Source: Nibrella saemangeumensis
GTDB lineage: Bacteria; Bacteroidota; Bacteroidia; Cytophagales; Spirosomataceae
NCBI RefSeq assembly: GCF_039541915.1
Contig: NZ_BAABHD010000024.1
Coordinates: 62,001 to 126,000 of the forward strand
Direction of reading: 5' to 3'
DNA length: 64,000 nt
In this document: piece after piece, positions 1 to 9,240 of the stretch
Layout of the letters: every line of letters begins with the position of its first letter
Numbering within the stretch: position 1 is the stretch's first letter
Notes under the pieces: generated by a model
The model's input: only the letters and a program-made list of their open reading frames with translations
The model's database searches: none
What the model was told of the DNA's origin: nothing
Translations under genes and position numbers: made by a program

Positions 1-1638
1 AGCCAGTACGGGGTACAGGAGGGCCTTTTTGTTGCCCGGCACCCGGTTGAGCAGCGTTCGGGCCGTAGCCTGTTGGGCAGAGGCATCGGTATTGGTCTGG
101 ATAGCCGCTACCAGCGCATCTTGCAGGCCACGGCTGTCTTTTTCGCTCGTCGAGGCCAGCAGGGCCGTCAGCAGCGGATCGACCTGGCTACCGGTAGCCG
201 TTTGTTTCAGGGTTAGCCGGGCGGCCTCACTCACCGATTCGTCGGTGCTTTTCGTCAGTTGCAGCACCTCCGCAAACCGGCCCGTATCGGCCCGACTACC
301 GAGTATCTCCAGAATAGCCACTTTACCAGCCGGAGAGGCATCGGCCAGTGCCTGACCCACCGCCGGCAGCACGTCCGTGCCCTTCATCGCCAGCAGGGCC
401 GATTTCACAGCGGCCAGGGTCCCGGCATCCGAGGTTTTCAGCAAGGGGAGCAAAGCCGGCAGGGCGTCGGTCTGCCCGAGCTTAGCCGCGGTCGCAATAG
501 CCGCTATTTTTACCGCCGGCTGCTCGCTTTGCACCGCCTGCAGGGCGAGCGGCAGAGCCGCTTTGATACCGTTATTGCCAAACATCCGCAGCAGATCGGC
601 CTGGGCGGGTGCGTCCGACCGGCCGAAGGTTTTCAGCCACTGCGCAACGGTAGCTTCGTTCAAATAAGGCTTACCGAATTGTAAGGCAGCCGCCCGGAAG
701 GCCGGGTCAGCGTCTTTCATGGCCGCCGTCAGGGTTGAAAGGCTTTGCGCCCCTTTGAGATCGGTCAGCAGTTTCAGGGCGGCAATGCGGGTGGCCACGG
801 CACTGCCCGACTGCGTTATTTTCTCTATGGTCTTTGCCGCTTTGTTGACTTCTTTTTTGCGGCCATCGCTCAGCAGTTGATGCAGGTAGCTCAGGTAAGC
901 CTCCGTCGCCTGACTGGCATCGCTTTGATACCCTGCCTTGTCGGCGGCTTTAGCCAGTACGGCATACGACGCAGGCTCGCCGATCTGAGCCAGCGCCTGT
1001 AACGCTACCTTCGCCTGTTTGGCATCGCTGCTATTGGACAAGGCAGCAATCGCCGGAGCCGCCGGTCTGAACCGGGCTTTTCCCAACGCTCCCATGATGA
1101 ACAATCGGGTCTGTTCGGGTGCCCCGTTCAGAGCAGTGAGCAGAGCGTTACCGGCGGCCGGGGTACCAATGGTAGCCAGTGCCCGCGCAGCCGGATCGGC
1201 CAGCCGGGCATCGGCCAGAAACGGAATCAGGGCCGTCACGGCATCGTCTTTCCCGACCCGCTCCAGTTGTGAAATGATAAATAGTTTGGCCTCGGGACTG
1301 CTCAGCCGGGGCAGGGCAGCGGCATAGGCCCGGCTGGCCAGCGCCCGCAGGTTTTCCTTGCCGGGCGACGCGGCCGCGTACGAAAACGCCGACAGTGCAT
1401 ACTGTGCCGGGCTGACGGCCCCGGTTTCGTCGAGTTTTTTCACCAGCGCCACAATACCCTCCTTGCCCAGGTCCGCCACCGCAGCGGCACCGGCCTGGAG
1501 TTCGGCGGCATTATTGGCCGGCATTTTAGCCAGCAGCTCCGTAATCTTCACGTTAGCAGGCTGGCCGGCTGGGGTCTGGGCCTGACTGATGCGGAGGCTG
1601 GTGAGGAGAAAAAGGGTTAAGAGGAAATAAGGTCGCAT
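1..1638 (-). CDS. HEAT-repeat secreted protein, 3' part beyond window
   Basis: The frame starts at 1638 with a signal peptide (MRPYFLLTLFLLTSLRISQA) and stays open to the left edge, giving 546 residues without a stop. After the signal it is almost wholly alanine- and leucine-rich helical repeats of about 35-40 residues (for example PAARALATIGTPAAGNALL), the pattern of HEAT/Armadillo solenoids. In this phylum such exported HEAT proteins are often fused at the C-terminus to a DUF1080 (3-keto-disaccharide hydrolase) or cytochrome domain. That part would lie outside the window, so the activity is unknown. It lies 46 bp downstream of a Gfo/Idh/MocA oxidoreductase on the same strand, which suggests co-transcription and a role in sugar-derivative turnover in the periplasm. 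Confidence 0.8.
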   Translation of the reverse strand, partial: MRPYFLLTLFLLTSLRISQAQTPAGQPANVKITELLAKMPANNAAELQAGAAAVADLGKEGIVALVKKLDETGAVSPAQYALSAFSYAAASPGKENLRALASRAYAAALPRLSSPEAKLFIISQLERVGKDDAVTALIPFLADARLADPAARALATIGTPAAGNALLTALNGAPEQTRLFIMGALGKARFRPAAPAIAALSNSSDAKQAKVALQALAQIGEPASYAVLAKAADKAGYQSDASQATEAYLSYLHQLLSDGRKKEVNKAAKTIEKITQSGSAVATRIAALKLLTDLKGAQSLSTLTAAMKDADPAFRAAALQFGKPYLNEATVAQWLKTFGRSDAPAQADLLRMFGNNGIKAALPLALQAVQSEQPAVKIAAIATAAKLGQTDALPALLPLLKTSDAGTLAAVKSALLAMKGTDVLPAVGQALADASPAGKVAILEILGSRADTGRFAEVLQLTKSTDESVSEAARLTLKQTATGSQVDPLLTALLASTSEKDSRGLQDALVAAIQTNTDASAQQATARTLLNRVPGNKKALLYPVLA

Positions 1639-1684
1639 GGGGTTGTTAGGAATTACGGGAAGGGAAAGAGGACAACGTCTACAC

Positions 1685-2959
1685 TTAGAACGACCACGGC
1701 TCGCGCATGGGCGGGTCGAGCAGGCGGTTGGCGGCTTCGTCGTTCACAAACTCCTGTTTGACGGGATCGAACGTCAGGTTCCGGCCCAGTTCCAGGGCAA
1801 TTTTACCTATGTTTACGAGGGTGCAGGAGCGGTGCCCGTTGGCTTCGTTGAGGGCAAATTTCTGCCGGTTCTTTACGGCTTCCACAAAATCAGTCACTTG
1901 CGGTTCGGGGTCGGGCAGGGCCGCCAGCTTTCGCTCAATATCCGGAATGGTACACCGGAACCCGCTGAACAGTTTGCCATTGGGACCTTCGATATAAGCC
2001 GCTTTGGTCTCCGTACCGGCTCCGTCCAGTATAATCTGGCAGCCGTCGGCGTAGGTATAGGTAATCTTGCGCCAGGTACCCACGGCATCGGTATGCTGCT
2101 GGGGCGCGTCTATCTCGACCGTAACGGGGCTGGTATCATCTTTCCCCAGAAAATACTGGATGGGGTCGAGGTAATGCTGTCCCATATCGCCCAGTCCGCC
2201 CCCGTCGTAGTCCCAATAGCCTCGGAACGTGTTGTGTACCCGGTGCGGATGGTAGGGCTTGTAGGGGGCCGGACCCAGCCAGCGGTCGTAATCCAGCTCG
2301 GCCGGTACGGGCTGGGGCTCCAGGTCGGTTTTGCCTACCCAGTAAAACTTCCAGTCGAAACCCGTATGCCGGCTCACGGTCACTTTCAGCGGCCATCCCA
2401 GCATACCGCTCTCCACCAGCTTTTTAATGGGCTTTACGGGGGTATTCATGCCGTAAAAGTTGTCGGAGAACCGAAACCAGGTGTTCAGCCGGAAAATACG
2501 ACCATGCTGCTGTACGGCTTCGACCAGCCGCTTACCCTCGCCGATGGTCCGGGTCATGGGTTTTTCGCACCAGATATCTTTCCCGGCGCGGGCGGCATCG
2601 GCGGCAATAAGGCCATGCCAGTGGGGCGGAGTCGCAACATGAACAATGTCGATTTCGGGCAGGGCAAGCACCTCCCGGTAATCGCGGAAGGTTTTCACCC
2701 CTTCTCCCCCTTTGAGGGTGTTCAGGGCCAATTGTATATGCCGCGTATCAACGTCGCAGACAGCCCCCACCCGGGTACCCGCGTACGGAATATGCCCCCG
2801 GCCCATGCCGCCCACCCCCACAATGGCTTTGGTTAGCATATCACTGGGCGGCAGGAAGCCTTTGCCCAATACGTGCCGGGGCACAATGGTAAAGGCAGCC
2901 AGCGCCCCCATCGAATTTTTTATAAACTGTCGGCGCGACGAATTCTGTTTTGATGTCAT
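1685..2959 (-). CDS. Gfo/Idh/MocA family oxidoreductase, Tat-exported
   Basis: This is a 424-residue NAD(P)-dependent oxidoreductase of the Gfo/Idh/MocA superfamily. The N-terminus has a twin-arginine signal (SSRRQFIKNSMGALAAF), so export of the folded, cofactor-loaded protein is likely. A Rossmann segment follows (AIVGVGGMGRGHI), then the conserved EKP motif (WCEKPMTRTIGEGKRL), whose lysine is the usual catalytic residue, and a C-terminal alpha/beta substrate domain with GGGLGDMGQHYLDP. I chose 2959 because it puts the RR motif close to the start. An in-frame ATG at 2989 would add 10 residues. The substrate is probably a sugar or polyol derivative. The HEAT-repeat gene follows directly. Confidence 0.9.
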   Translation of the reverse strand: MTSKQNSSRRQFIKNSMGALAAFTIVPRHVLGKGFLPPSDMLTKAIVGVGGMGRGHIPYAGTRVGAVCDVDTRHIQLALNTLKGGEGVKTFRDYREVLALPEIDIVHVATPPHWHGLIAADAARAGKDIWCEKPMTRTIGEGKRLVEAVQQHGRIFRLNTWFRFSDNFYGMNTPVKPIKKLVESGMLGWPLKVTVSRHTGFDWKFYWVGKTDLEPQPVPAELDYDRWLGPAPYKPYHPHRVHNTFRGYWDYDGGGLGDMGQHYLDPIQYFLGKDDTSPVTVEIDAPQQHTDAVGTWRKITYTYADGCQIILDGAGTETKAAYIEGPNGKLFSGFRCTIPDIERKLAALPDPEPQVTDFVEAVKNRQKFALNEANGHRSCTLVNIGKIALELGRNLTFDPVKQEFVNDEAANRLLDPPMREPWSF

Positions 2960-3006
2960 GATAGTCTGAATGTCTGTAATGTTGGACACGGTCTAACGGC
3001 AATGCT

Positions 3007-3336
3007 CTACGCAGAGCGTGGAGAGTAATTCGCTGGTTTCCAAAAGACGCGGACATTACTGACATCAACTCTACGACGCGCCTTAGCCAGGTCGTAGTTC
3101 TCCTGCACTGTCAGCCAAAACTCGGGTGTTGTGTTGGCAAAAGCAGTTGCCAGACGAATCGCCATTTCGGGCGTTACGCTTTGTTTACCGTTAATAATAG
3201 CCGAAAGCGTTTTTCGGGTAGTTCCTAACCCTTCAGCTACTTCTTTAATGGTCAGTTTCTGACCAGTCTCCTCATGAAGTCCATTTAAAGTTTCCCGAAT
3301 AAGCTCACCGGGATGGGCAGGATCAAATAGTGCCAT
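3007..3336 (-). CDS. higA: HigA family antitoxin
   Basis: This 109-residue protein matches HigA/VapI antitoxins. It has the family opening HPGELIRETLNG and an XRE-type helix-turn-helix (LTIKEVAEGLGTTRKTLSAIINGKQ, about residues 28-52). The pattern of Met/Ala-rich helices ending in PEFWLTVQENYDLAKAR is typical of this group. In known HigBA modules HigA neutralises the HigB RNase and represses the operon. It is 21 bp downstream of the toxin gene, in the usual toxin-first order. A 19-bp palindrome upstream of the toxin is a likely operator. Confidence 0.9.
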   Translation of the reverse strand: MALFDPAHPGELIRETLNGLHEETGQKLTIKEVAEGLGTTRKTLSAIINGKQSVTPEMAIRLATAFANTTPEFWLTVQENYDLAKARRRVDVSNVRVFWKPANYSPRSA

Positions 3337-3357
3337 AGTTTTCTCTCTCCTCTAGTC

Positions 3358-3636
3358 TTAATGGTAGTCTAAAAAGTCAACGTCCAGGGCATTTTCGCCC
3401 TCAAAACGAAAGATAATCCGGAAGTTTTTATTCACTTTCACAGCATAAAAATCCTTCAGATCACCAGTTAATCGATGAAAGTCATACCCTGGTTGGTTCA
3501 TAATTTCCGGTCCGTTTGCCGCGTCAAGCCGTGTTAGAATCAACCTGATTTTCTGCACGAGGTGCGGCTGTAGTTTGGAACTGTCTCCTTTACGAGCATA
3601 CAGTTCTAAACCCTTATGTCGGAAACTTACTATCAT
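3358..3636 (-). CDS. higB: HigB/RelE-type toxin
   Basis: This 92-residue protein is a small RelE/ParE-fold toxin of the HigB type, expected to cut mRNA at the ribosome. Visible family features are the opening strand MIVSFRHKGLELYARKGD, the central GYDFHRLTGDLKDFYAVKV and the closing strands NFRIIFRFEG and DVDFLDYH. The length matches the family. It is the first gene of a two-gene operon with higA and is divergent from the hexosaminidase gene. Nothing shows whether it is active, but no key segment is missing. Confidence 0.88.
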   Translation of the reverse strand: MIVSFRHKGLELYARKGDSSKLQPHLVQKIRLILTRLDAANGPEIMNQPGYDFHRLTGDLKDFYAVKVNKNFRIIFRFEGENALDVDFLDYH

Positions 3637-3652
3637 AACAGCAAACGTAACA

Positions 3653-3671
3653 TGAAACGTGTCACGTTACA
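3653..3671. promoter_or_regulatory. Palindromic operator candidate of higBA
   Basis: An inverted repeat AACGTG-T-CACGTT (3656-3668) is perfect and extends to 3653-3671 with one mismatched pair. It ends 17 bp before the higB start, where a HigA-type repressor would be expected to bind. The assignment to HigA is an inference from position. Confidence 0.5.
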
Positions 3672-3740
3672 AAATAATTTATCGATAAAATTGATTGTGC
3701 AAGAACATAACCACTTTACTTACGCCACTCCATTTCTAGC

Positions 3741-3748
3741 TACCTTTG
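3741..3748 (+). promoter_or_regulatory. -7 promoter element of the hexosaminidase gene
   Basis: TACCTTTG matches the Bacteroidota -7 consensus TAnnTTTG. A TTTA at 3715-3718 sits 22 bp upstream as a weak -33 element. Transcription would begin near 3755, which rules out an in-frame start at 3746 and favours the ATG at 3776. Confidence 0.45.
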
Positions 3749-3775
3749 CCTACTGAACTCACCCGTACGTCATTC

Positions 3776-6121
3776 ATGAAGCACGTTATTGCCCTGGTAC
3801 TTTACCTTTCTGTCTCTCTTCCCCTCTTTGCTCAAACCGAGAATACCTATAACCTCCTCCCCTTCCCCGCGCAGTTTGCCGGGAAAGATGGGAGTTTCAC
3901 CGTCACGGGCGCTACCCGAATCGTAGTTACCCCGAAAGATGCCGGGCAGCAGGCGGCTGCGCAGACGCTGGTGAGTCAGCTCCGTACAGCTAGTGGCTTG
4001 CCGGTAGCGGTGGCTCCGTCAACTCCGGCGCTGGCGAAGGGCAAGCATATCGTCTTTACCAAACATACCGCCGGCCGTTGCGGACCGGAAGGGTATGTAC
4101 TGAACGTATCGCCGGACCGGGTGACGGTAGAGGCCGAAACGCCGAAAGGGTATTTTTACGCCGTGCAGTCGCTGCTGCAACTGCTGCCGGTACAGGTGTT
4201 CAGCCCCGCTAAGGTGGACAATGTGGCGTGGACGATACCCGCCTGCCAAATCTTGGACCGGCCGCGCTACGGCTACCGGGGGCTGATGCTGGATGTGGGG
4301 CGGTACTTTATGCCCGTGCCGGCCGTGAAGCGCTTCATCGACCTGATGGCGATACACAAGTTTAATACCTTCCACTGGCACCTGACCGAAGACCAGGGCT
4401 GGCGCATCGAAATCAAGAAATACCCAAAGCTCACCCAGATTTCATCGAAACGGAAGGAAACCATCATCGGCCACGACGGACAGCATTACCCCGCCCGCTT
4501 CGATGGTAAAGAGCATGGCGGCTATTATACGCAGGAGCAGATTAAAGACGTGGTGCGCTACGCGGCTGCCCGGCACATCACCATCATTCCGGAGATTGAA
4601 ATGCCCGGCCACTCCACCGCAGCGTTAGCGGCTTATCCGGAGCTGTCGTGCGACCCCGGCAAGAAATATGAAGTAGCTACGCGCTGGGGGGTGAAGAAAG
4701 ACGTATACTGTCCTAACGAAAAGACCTTTACCTTTTTGCAGGATGTGCTCACGGAGGTGATGGCCTTGTTCCCGAGCAAATACATTCACATCGGCGGGGA
4801 TGAGTGCCCCAAAGATGCGTGGCAGCAAAGCGCCTTCTGCCAGGATTTGATTAAGAAGCTAAAGCTTAAAGACGAACACGAACTGCAGAGCTATTTCATC
4901 CGGCGTATAGAGAAGTTTGTCAACTCGAAAGGCCGCGCTATCATCGGCTGGGACGAAATTCTGGAGGGTGGTCTGGCCCCCAACGCCACGGTGATGAGCT
5001 GGCGGGGGACCAAAGGCGGCATTGAAGCGGCTAAGCAGAAGCACAACGTCATCATGACACCCTCCACCTACGTTTATCTCGACTTTTACCAGGCCAACCC
5101 CGCCAACGAGCCACTGGCGATAGGTGGTTACCTGCCCATCGAAAAAGTGTACGATTACGACCCTACTCCGGCCGAATTGACACCCGACGAACAGAAGTAC
5201 ATACAGGGTGTACAGGCCAACGTCTGGACCGAATACATCCCGACTCCTGAGCAGGTAGAGTACATGACCTATCCCCGTGCGGCTGCCGTGGCCGAAATCG
5301 GCTGGATGCCGAAAGGACCGCGCAACTTCGAGGATTTTGCCATGCGGCTGAAAGCGCACCAGAAGCGCCTGGATTACCTGAAGGTGAACTACGCCAAAAC
5401 GCTGCTCGACGTACGGGCGACTACCCAATTTACCAACGAAGGACAGTTGCAGGTGCGGCTCGATAAGCTTGACTCAGACAGCAAAATCTACTACACCACC
5501 AACGGCCGCGAACCGGGCAAAAACGCTACGGAATACACCGCACCCATTACGCTGAACAAAACAACGACGATTAAAGCGATTACCACCTCCGGCGGCAAAT
5601 TAGCAGAGACGTTTTACATCCATCGTGGCAAAGGCAAGCCCTACACCTACAACGATGTAGCCGGGGCGACCGAAGCCAACGGTCCGTCGCTGGGCCAAAG
5701 TATTGATCCCACCGGCAAAAAGCTGACCGACGGCCAGGTAGCGCCCTCAGCGCGCAACCAGCAGGAATGGGTAACCGTGTGGGGCAAGGATCTGGACGTT
5801 ACCATCGACCTCGGCGACGTGCGGTCTGTTACCAAAGTTAGTACGCATTTCCTGAAGCGAATTTCGGGTGCCCTTTTCCCGCCCGCGTCGGTCGAAATTT
5901 CACTGTCGCTGGACGGTACTACCTTTAAAGATGCCATTAATCAACCCGTCAGCTACCCGCTGGAAGGGGAATGGAGCATTATGCCCGTCACCGCCGATTT
6001 CCGCACGGCCCGCGCCCGCTACGTCCGGCTGAAAGCCAAAAACGCCGGGCAAACCTCGGCTGATCATCCACGGCCCAACCGGCCGACGGGCATTGCGCTG
6101 GATGAGATTGTTGTGGAGTAA
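3776..6121 (+). CDS. Beta-N-acetylhexosaminidase, GH20
   Basis: This 781-residue secreted glycoside hydrolase should release terminal N-acetylglucosamine or N-acetylgalactosamine. Domains in order: a signal peptide (MKHVIALVLYLSVSLPLFAQ); the GH20b N-domain; the GH20 barrel, with HWHLTEDQGWRIEIKKYP and IIPEIEMPGHS; the catalytic Asp-Glu pair D342-E343 in HIGGDECPK; a chitobiase/hexosaminidase C-terminal strand domain (IYYTTNGREPG); and a C-terminal F5/8 type C-like discoidin domain. All catalytic motifs are intact. It probably acts in the periplasm or at the cell surface on chitin, peptidoglycan or glycan fragments. It is transcribed divergently from higBA. Confidence 0.93.
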   Translation: MKHVIALVLYLSVSLPLFAQTENTYNLLPFPAQFAGKDGSFTVTGATRIVVTPKDAGQQAAAQTLVSQLRTASGLPVAVAPSTPALAKGKHIVFTKHTAGRCGPEGYVLNVSPDRVTVEAETPKGYFYAVQSLLQLLPVQVFSPAKVDNVAWTIPACQILDRPRYGYRGLMLDVGRYFMPVPAVKRFIDLMAIHKFNTFHWHLTEDQGWRIEIKKYPKLTQISSKRKETIIGHDGQHYPARFDGKEHGGYYTQEQIKDVVRYAAARHITIIPEIEMPGHSTAALAAYPELSCDPGKKYEVATRWGVKKDVYCPNEKTFTFLQDVLTEVMALFPSKYIHIGGDECPKDAWQQSAFCQDLIKKLKLKDEHELQSYFIRRIEKFVNSKGRAIIGWDEILEGGLAPNATVMSWRGTKGGIEAAKQKHNVIMTPSTYVYLDFYQANPANEPLAIGGYLPIEKVYDYDPTPAELTPDEQKYIQGVQANVWTEYIPTPEQVEYMTYPRAAAVAEIGWMPKGPRNFEDFAMRLKAHQKRLDYLKVNYAKTLLDVRATTQFTNEGQLQVRLDKLDSDSKIYYTTNGREPGKNATEYTAPITLNKTTTIKAITTSGGKLAETFYIHRGKGKPYTYNDVAGATEANGPSLGQSIDPTGKKLTDGQVAPSARNQQEWVTVWGKDLDVTIDLGDVRSVTKVSTHFLKRISGALFPPASVEISLSLDGTTFKDAINQPVSYPLEGEWSIMPVTADFRTARARYVRLKAKNAGQTSADHPRPNRPTGIALDEIVVE

Positions 6122-6173
6122 GCATTTTTTTGCAACTTACGCTACTTAACTGACCAGCAACCCTTTTACCTGT

Positions 6174-6704
6174 ATGGCTAAACGACGGAAAGCAGTGTTT
6201 GTGCATTTTCAGGAGATTTATATGATCGACGATAGCGACGATCTGAGCGATGGCGAATTCAAGTTCTATTTCTTTCTGAACGACCAACGGGTGGATGGCA
6301 ACAAACAAACGATAGACATCCCCATGGTGGGCAAAAAGACCTATACACCCAGGCACATTTTCCGGGAAATTGGGTCAGGTGAACGGGAGAAAATAGATTG
6401 GCTGGGCCGCGTTGATAATGTCGACCAGGTAAAGATCAGCGTATCGGGCATTGATAATGATGACGATCCGGATCTGTTCTTCTCTACCCTCCAATCCGGA
6501 GGAACGGCTCCACCTACCAAACCCCTCGGCACCGCATCGACCGGCCTTGCCGAATGGGCCACCGGCTCAATCACCGTCAGCACCCCCAACCCGCCAACGG
6601 ACAAAGCGGTGCGTCAGATGGTTGAGATCGATGTCAACGGCCATAAAAAAGATGTAGATGTTCGGTTTAAAGTAAAGGCAGAAGTGGTTGTTACGTATGC
6701 GTAG
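6174..6704 (+). CDS. Conserved-looking protein of unknown function, acidic
   Basis: I do not recognise this 176-residue protein. It has no signal peptide or membrane segment. It is rich in Asp and strand-forming residues, with acidic clusters DDSDDLSDG (about residues 19-27) and DNDDDPD (about 94-100), a flexible Gly/Pro/Thr stretch in the middle, and a strand-rich C-terminus ending VKAEVVVTYA. The layout suggests a beta-sandwich with loops that could bind cations, but this is only a guess. It starts 52 bp after the hexosaminidase gene on the same strand and may be co-transcribed with it. A hairpin follows its stop. Confidence 0.65.
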   Translation: MAKRRKAVFVHFQEIYMIDDSDDLSDGEFKFYFFLNDQRVDGNKQTIDIPMVGKKTYTPRHIFREIGSGEREKIDWLGRVDNVDQVKISVSGIDNDDDPDLFFSTLQSGGTAPPTKPLGTASTGLAEWATGSITVSTPNPPTDKAVRQMVEIDVNGHKKDVDVRFKVKAEVVVTYA

Positions 6705-7036
6705 ACTTCTTTTGCCGACCTGTCCGATGGAGCAGGCTATCTTTTACAAGCAAACAGCCCCGTCATATGGCGAGGCTGTTTGTCGTTTAAAGTGCCGTTG
6801 ATGCGTTCCAACCATTCCCCTGCCATACGGGTCTTGCTATTGTTTCAGACTCCCAACCGCTACTATTTAGCCAGCGGTCACTTTTTAGACGGTTAAGCCT
6901 TTAACTCCTACTTTCTTTTTTGTAACATTGTTGCAAGTACGTCGGTACCCGGAAAACGGTGAAACCCTTTACCCAGGTTTTGCCAATGGTATTAAATCAG
7001 GTTACACTCTATGATTTTCCCATAACCAACCAAGTT
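6705..7036. other. 332-bp gap: hairpin, otherwise nothing recognised
   Basis: Apart from the hairpin at 6751-6782 this stretch is AT-richer and holds no credible gene. An in-frame extension from 6959 into the downstream lipoprotein would place 26 residues before its signal peptide, so I reject that start. No TAnnTTTG element was found near 7037. Confidence 0.5.
6751..6782 (+). terminator. Hairpin after the 6174 gene
   Basis: CAAACAGCC and GGCTGTTTG form a 9-bp stem around a 14-base loop, followed by TCGTTT. The T-tract is weak. Confidence 0.45.
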
Positions 7037-7582
7037 ATGAAACATACACTACAGTTACCTTCTCTGACTCAGATTGGCTCGCTGCTGGGGCTTGTGGCAC
7101 TCACCGGCTGCTACCCGCAGAATACTGAGCCCAGCGGTCCGGTGCAGGGTCTGCGGCCGGTCTATGCACCGATGGAAACAGTCCGCAAGGTGGAGATCCT
7201 GCCCCCGCAGCCGCTGAAACAGCCTGGTAAGATTTACGTAAAAGACGCCTTCCTGTTTATTAATGAACAAAACAAAGGCCTGCACGTGGTCAACAACGTT
7301 AACCCGGAGAAACCGGTTAAGCTGGCGTTTATTGCTATTCCCGGTAATACCGATATGGCCGTGAAAGGTAGTATTCTGTACGCCAATAACATCACCGATC
7401 TGGTGGCGCTGGACATTTCCAACCTGCAACAGATTCAGGTGACGAAGCGCCTGGAGAATATGTTTCCGTATATAGCCTATCCGGCTGAGCGGGGTGTCCG
7501 CTTCGAATGCGCCGACCCGAGCAAAGGCGTCGTTATCCGCTGGGAACAGGCGCAGTTAACCAATCCGAAATGCTACCGGTAA
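7037..7582 (+). CDS. Lipoprotein with LVIVD-like repeats
   Basis: This 181-residue protein starts at 7037 with a lipoprotein signal ending in a lipobox LTGC (MKHTLQLPSLTQIGSLLGLVALTGC). The mature part contains short beta-propeller-like units (YVKDAFLFINEQNKGLHVV, LYANNITDLVALDIS) of the kind annotated as LVIVD repeats. It is too short for a complete propeller. The next gene, 13 bp downstream, encodes a longer protein with the same kind of repeats, so the two may pair or arise from one ancestor. The function is unknown. It is probably anchored in the outer membrane or facing the periplasm. Confidence 0.75.
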   Translation: MKHTLQLPSLTQIGSLLGLVALTGCYPQNTEPSGPVQGLRPVYAPMETVRKVEILPPQPLKQPGKIYVKDAFLFINEQNKGLHVVNNVNPEKPVKLAFIAIPGNTDMAVKGSILYANNITDLVALDISNLQQIQVTKRLENMFPYIAYPAERGVRFECADPSKGVVIRWEQAQLTNPKCYR

Positions 7583-7595
7583 CCTCATCTCTCCT

Positions 7596-8339
7596 ATGAA
7601 AAAGCAACTACTTTTTCTTCTGACAATCGTCGCCCTGCTGGCGGGCTGTAGTACAGATGCAGCCAAAGACAGCGTAGGACCCGGCACGGGTACCGGCGGA
7701 TCCATGGCCCGGTTTACCATTATCGGCAACTACCTGTACGTGGTCAACCACGCCAACCTGGTGGTGTATGACATCGCACAGATCAACACACCGGTCAATG
7801 TCAATAAAGTGGCCCTCGACGCCGGTGTCGAAACGATATTTCCGTTCAGAAACCACCTGATGATTGGTACCCAGACGGGTATGCTGGTGTATAACCTGAA
7901 TGATCCGGCCAAACCGCAGATGACCTCCCGGTACAGCCACATCCTGAGCTGCGATCCGGTAGTGGCGCAGGGCAGCTATGCCTACGTAACCCTGCGAAGC
8001 GGCACCGCCTGCCGGAACGGCGCTAACCTGCTTGATATACTGGATATTTCCAATATGGCCGCACCCCGTTTGGTTAAGAGCTATCCGATGAGCAATCCGC
8101 ACGGCCTGGGTATCGACGGTAACCTGCTCTTTGTAACGGAGGGCGATTTCGGCCTGAAAGTCTTTGATGCCACCAATCCTACAGACCTGAAGCTGGTGGA
8201 GACGTTCAGGGATATTCGTTCGTTTGATGTTATTCCCATCAATAAGGTGCTGATTGTAACCGGCAAAGACGGAATCTACCAATACAGTTACAGTGACCCG
8301 ACTAAACTGAAGCTGCTTAGCCATTTGCCGGTTGAATAA
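7596..8339 (+). CDS. LVIVD-repeat lipoprotein (beta-propeller-like)
   Basis: This 247-residue protein has a lipoprotein signal MKKQLLFLLTIVALLAGC and then repeated units of the LVIVD family (LYVVNHANLVVYDIAQINTP, LDILDISNMAAPRLVKSY, GLKVFDATNPTDLKLV). Each has the pattern strand-turn-DI/DA-N-P. Such repeats build beta-propellers and usually serve in binding rather than catalysis. It is the second gene of a three-gene unit with gaps of 13 and 9 bp. The partner barrel protein downstream suggests a small envelope complex. No catalytic residues can be named. Confidence 0.82.
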   Translation: MKKQLLFLLTIVALLAGCSTDAAKDSVGPGTGTGGSMARFTIIGNYLYVVNHANLVVYDIAQINTPVNVNKVALDAGVETIFPFRNHLMIGTQTGMLVYNLNDPAKPQMTSRYSHILSCDPVVAQGSYAYVTLRSGTACRNGANLLDILDISNMAAPRLVKSYPMSNPHGLGIDGNLLFVTEGDFGLKVFDATNPTDLKLVETFRDIRSFDVIPINKVLIVTGKDGIYQYSYSDPTKLKLLSHLPVE

Positions 8340-8348
8340 TTCCCCCAC

Positions 8349-9089
8349 ATGAATAAACCTTTTTTAGTCCTGTTTTTCTTTATTTCCATTGGCGTTCAGG
8401 CCCAGCGGATGCGGCTCGATACCACACTGCGGCCCATTATGGATAATCCCCCCCGCTGGGTAATTAAATTTTCTCCGCAGCATTTGTTCGATCCCGACAA
8501 TACAGTGCAGTTTGGGCTGGAACGTATTCTCAGCCACCGGCAATCGGTACAGGGGGAGTTTGGCTACGGTTCCGGGGTGATGAACCTCTACCGAAATAGT
8601 GAATCGAGCCAATACCTTCTGCCGGAATACTGGCGGGGCCGGGCCGAGTGGCGTTTCTACACCAACCGGTACCGCACCAACCGGAACTTCAACGTCAACG
8701 TCCGGTCACCAGCTCCCTTGGGTAACTACCTGGCGGTGGAGTTATTCTACAAACAGGCCAATGCCTTCGAACGCTTTTCGGCTGGCCGGGAGTGCGTGGG
8801 CGGCCAATGTGCGTATTTCGAGCAACTCGAAACGGCAGTCATGAAGTATGTATGGGGCAGTCACTTCAAAGTGGGCCGTCAGTTTGTGGCCGGCACCGAG
8901 AACAACCGGCTTGTTCTGGACATGTACCTGGGCGTTGGGATACGGTTTAAAGCCATCAGCCGATCCCCAATTCCAGCGGAAGATCAGGTTTTCAGAATGC
9001 GCAACTATTTCCTGTATGACCCTTTTTATCCGGGTTCGCTGGTTCTCCCCAGCCTGACCGCCGGCCTGAAGATTGGCTACATTCTGTAA
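8349..9089 (+). CDS. Putative outer-membrane barrel protein (DUF3575-like)
   Basis: This 246-residue protein has a signal peptide (MNKPFLVLFFFISIGVQAQ), alternating hydrophobic/polar strands with many aromatic residues, and a C-terminus ending LPSLTAGLKIGYIL, a typical last strand of a small beta-barrel. The overall look is that of DUF3575-type outer-membrane proteins, but I am not certain of the family. Two cysteines (ECVGGQC) lie close together in what would be a loop. It is the last gene of the unit with the two lipoproteins. Confidence 0.65.
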   Translation: MNKPFLVLFFFISIGVQAQRMRLDTTLRPIMDNPPRWVIKFSPQHLFDPDNTVQFGLERILSHRQSVQGEFGYGSGVMNLYRNSESSQYLLPEYWRGRAEWRFYTNRYRTNRNFNVNVRSPAPLGNYLAVELFYKQANAFERFSAGRECVGGQCAYFEQLETAVMKYVWGSHFKVGRQFVAGTENNRLVLDMYLGVGIRFKAISRSPIPAEDQVFRMRNYFLYDPFYPGSLVLPSLTAGLKIGYIL

Positions 9090-9240
9090 CGACCAGGCAG
9101 GCTTTGTTGAAAAAAACGCCACTTACCCAACTCGAATGCCTTTTCGTGTGTTTCTTTGGGAAAGATTTAAAAGAATGATACCTGGTGAATTATACAGCCT
9201 GTAAGATGGCATGTTGGTGCGTAAGCTCCATTTCTCTGTT

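Noticed and set aside
1637..2836. Long plus-strand open frame opposite the Gfo/Idh/MocA gene
   Set aside because: It has no domain pattern and mirrors the high-GC third positions of the real minus-strand gene.
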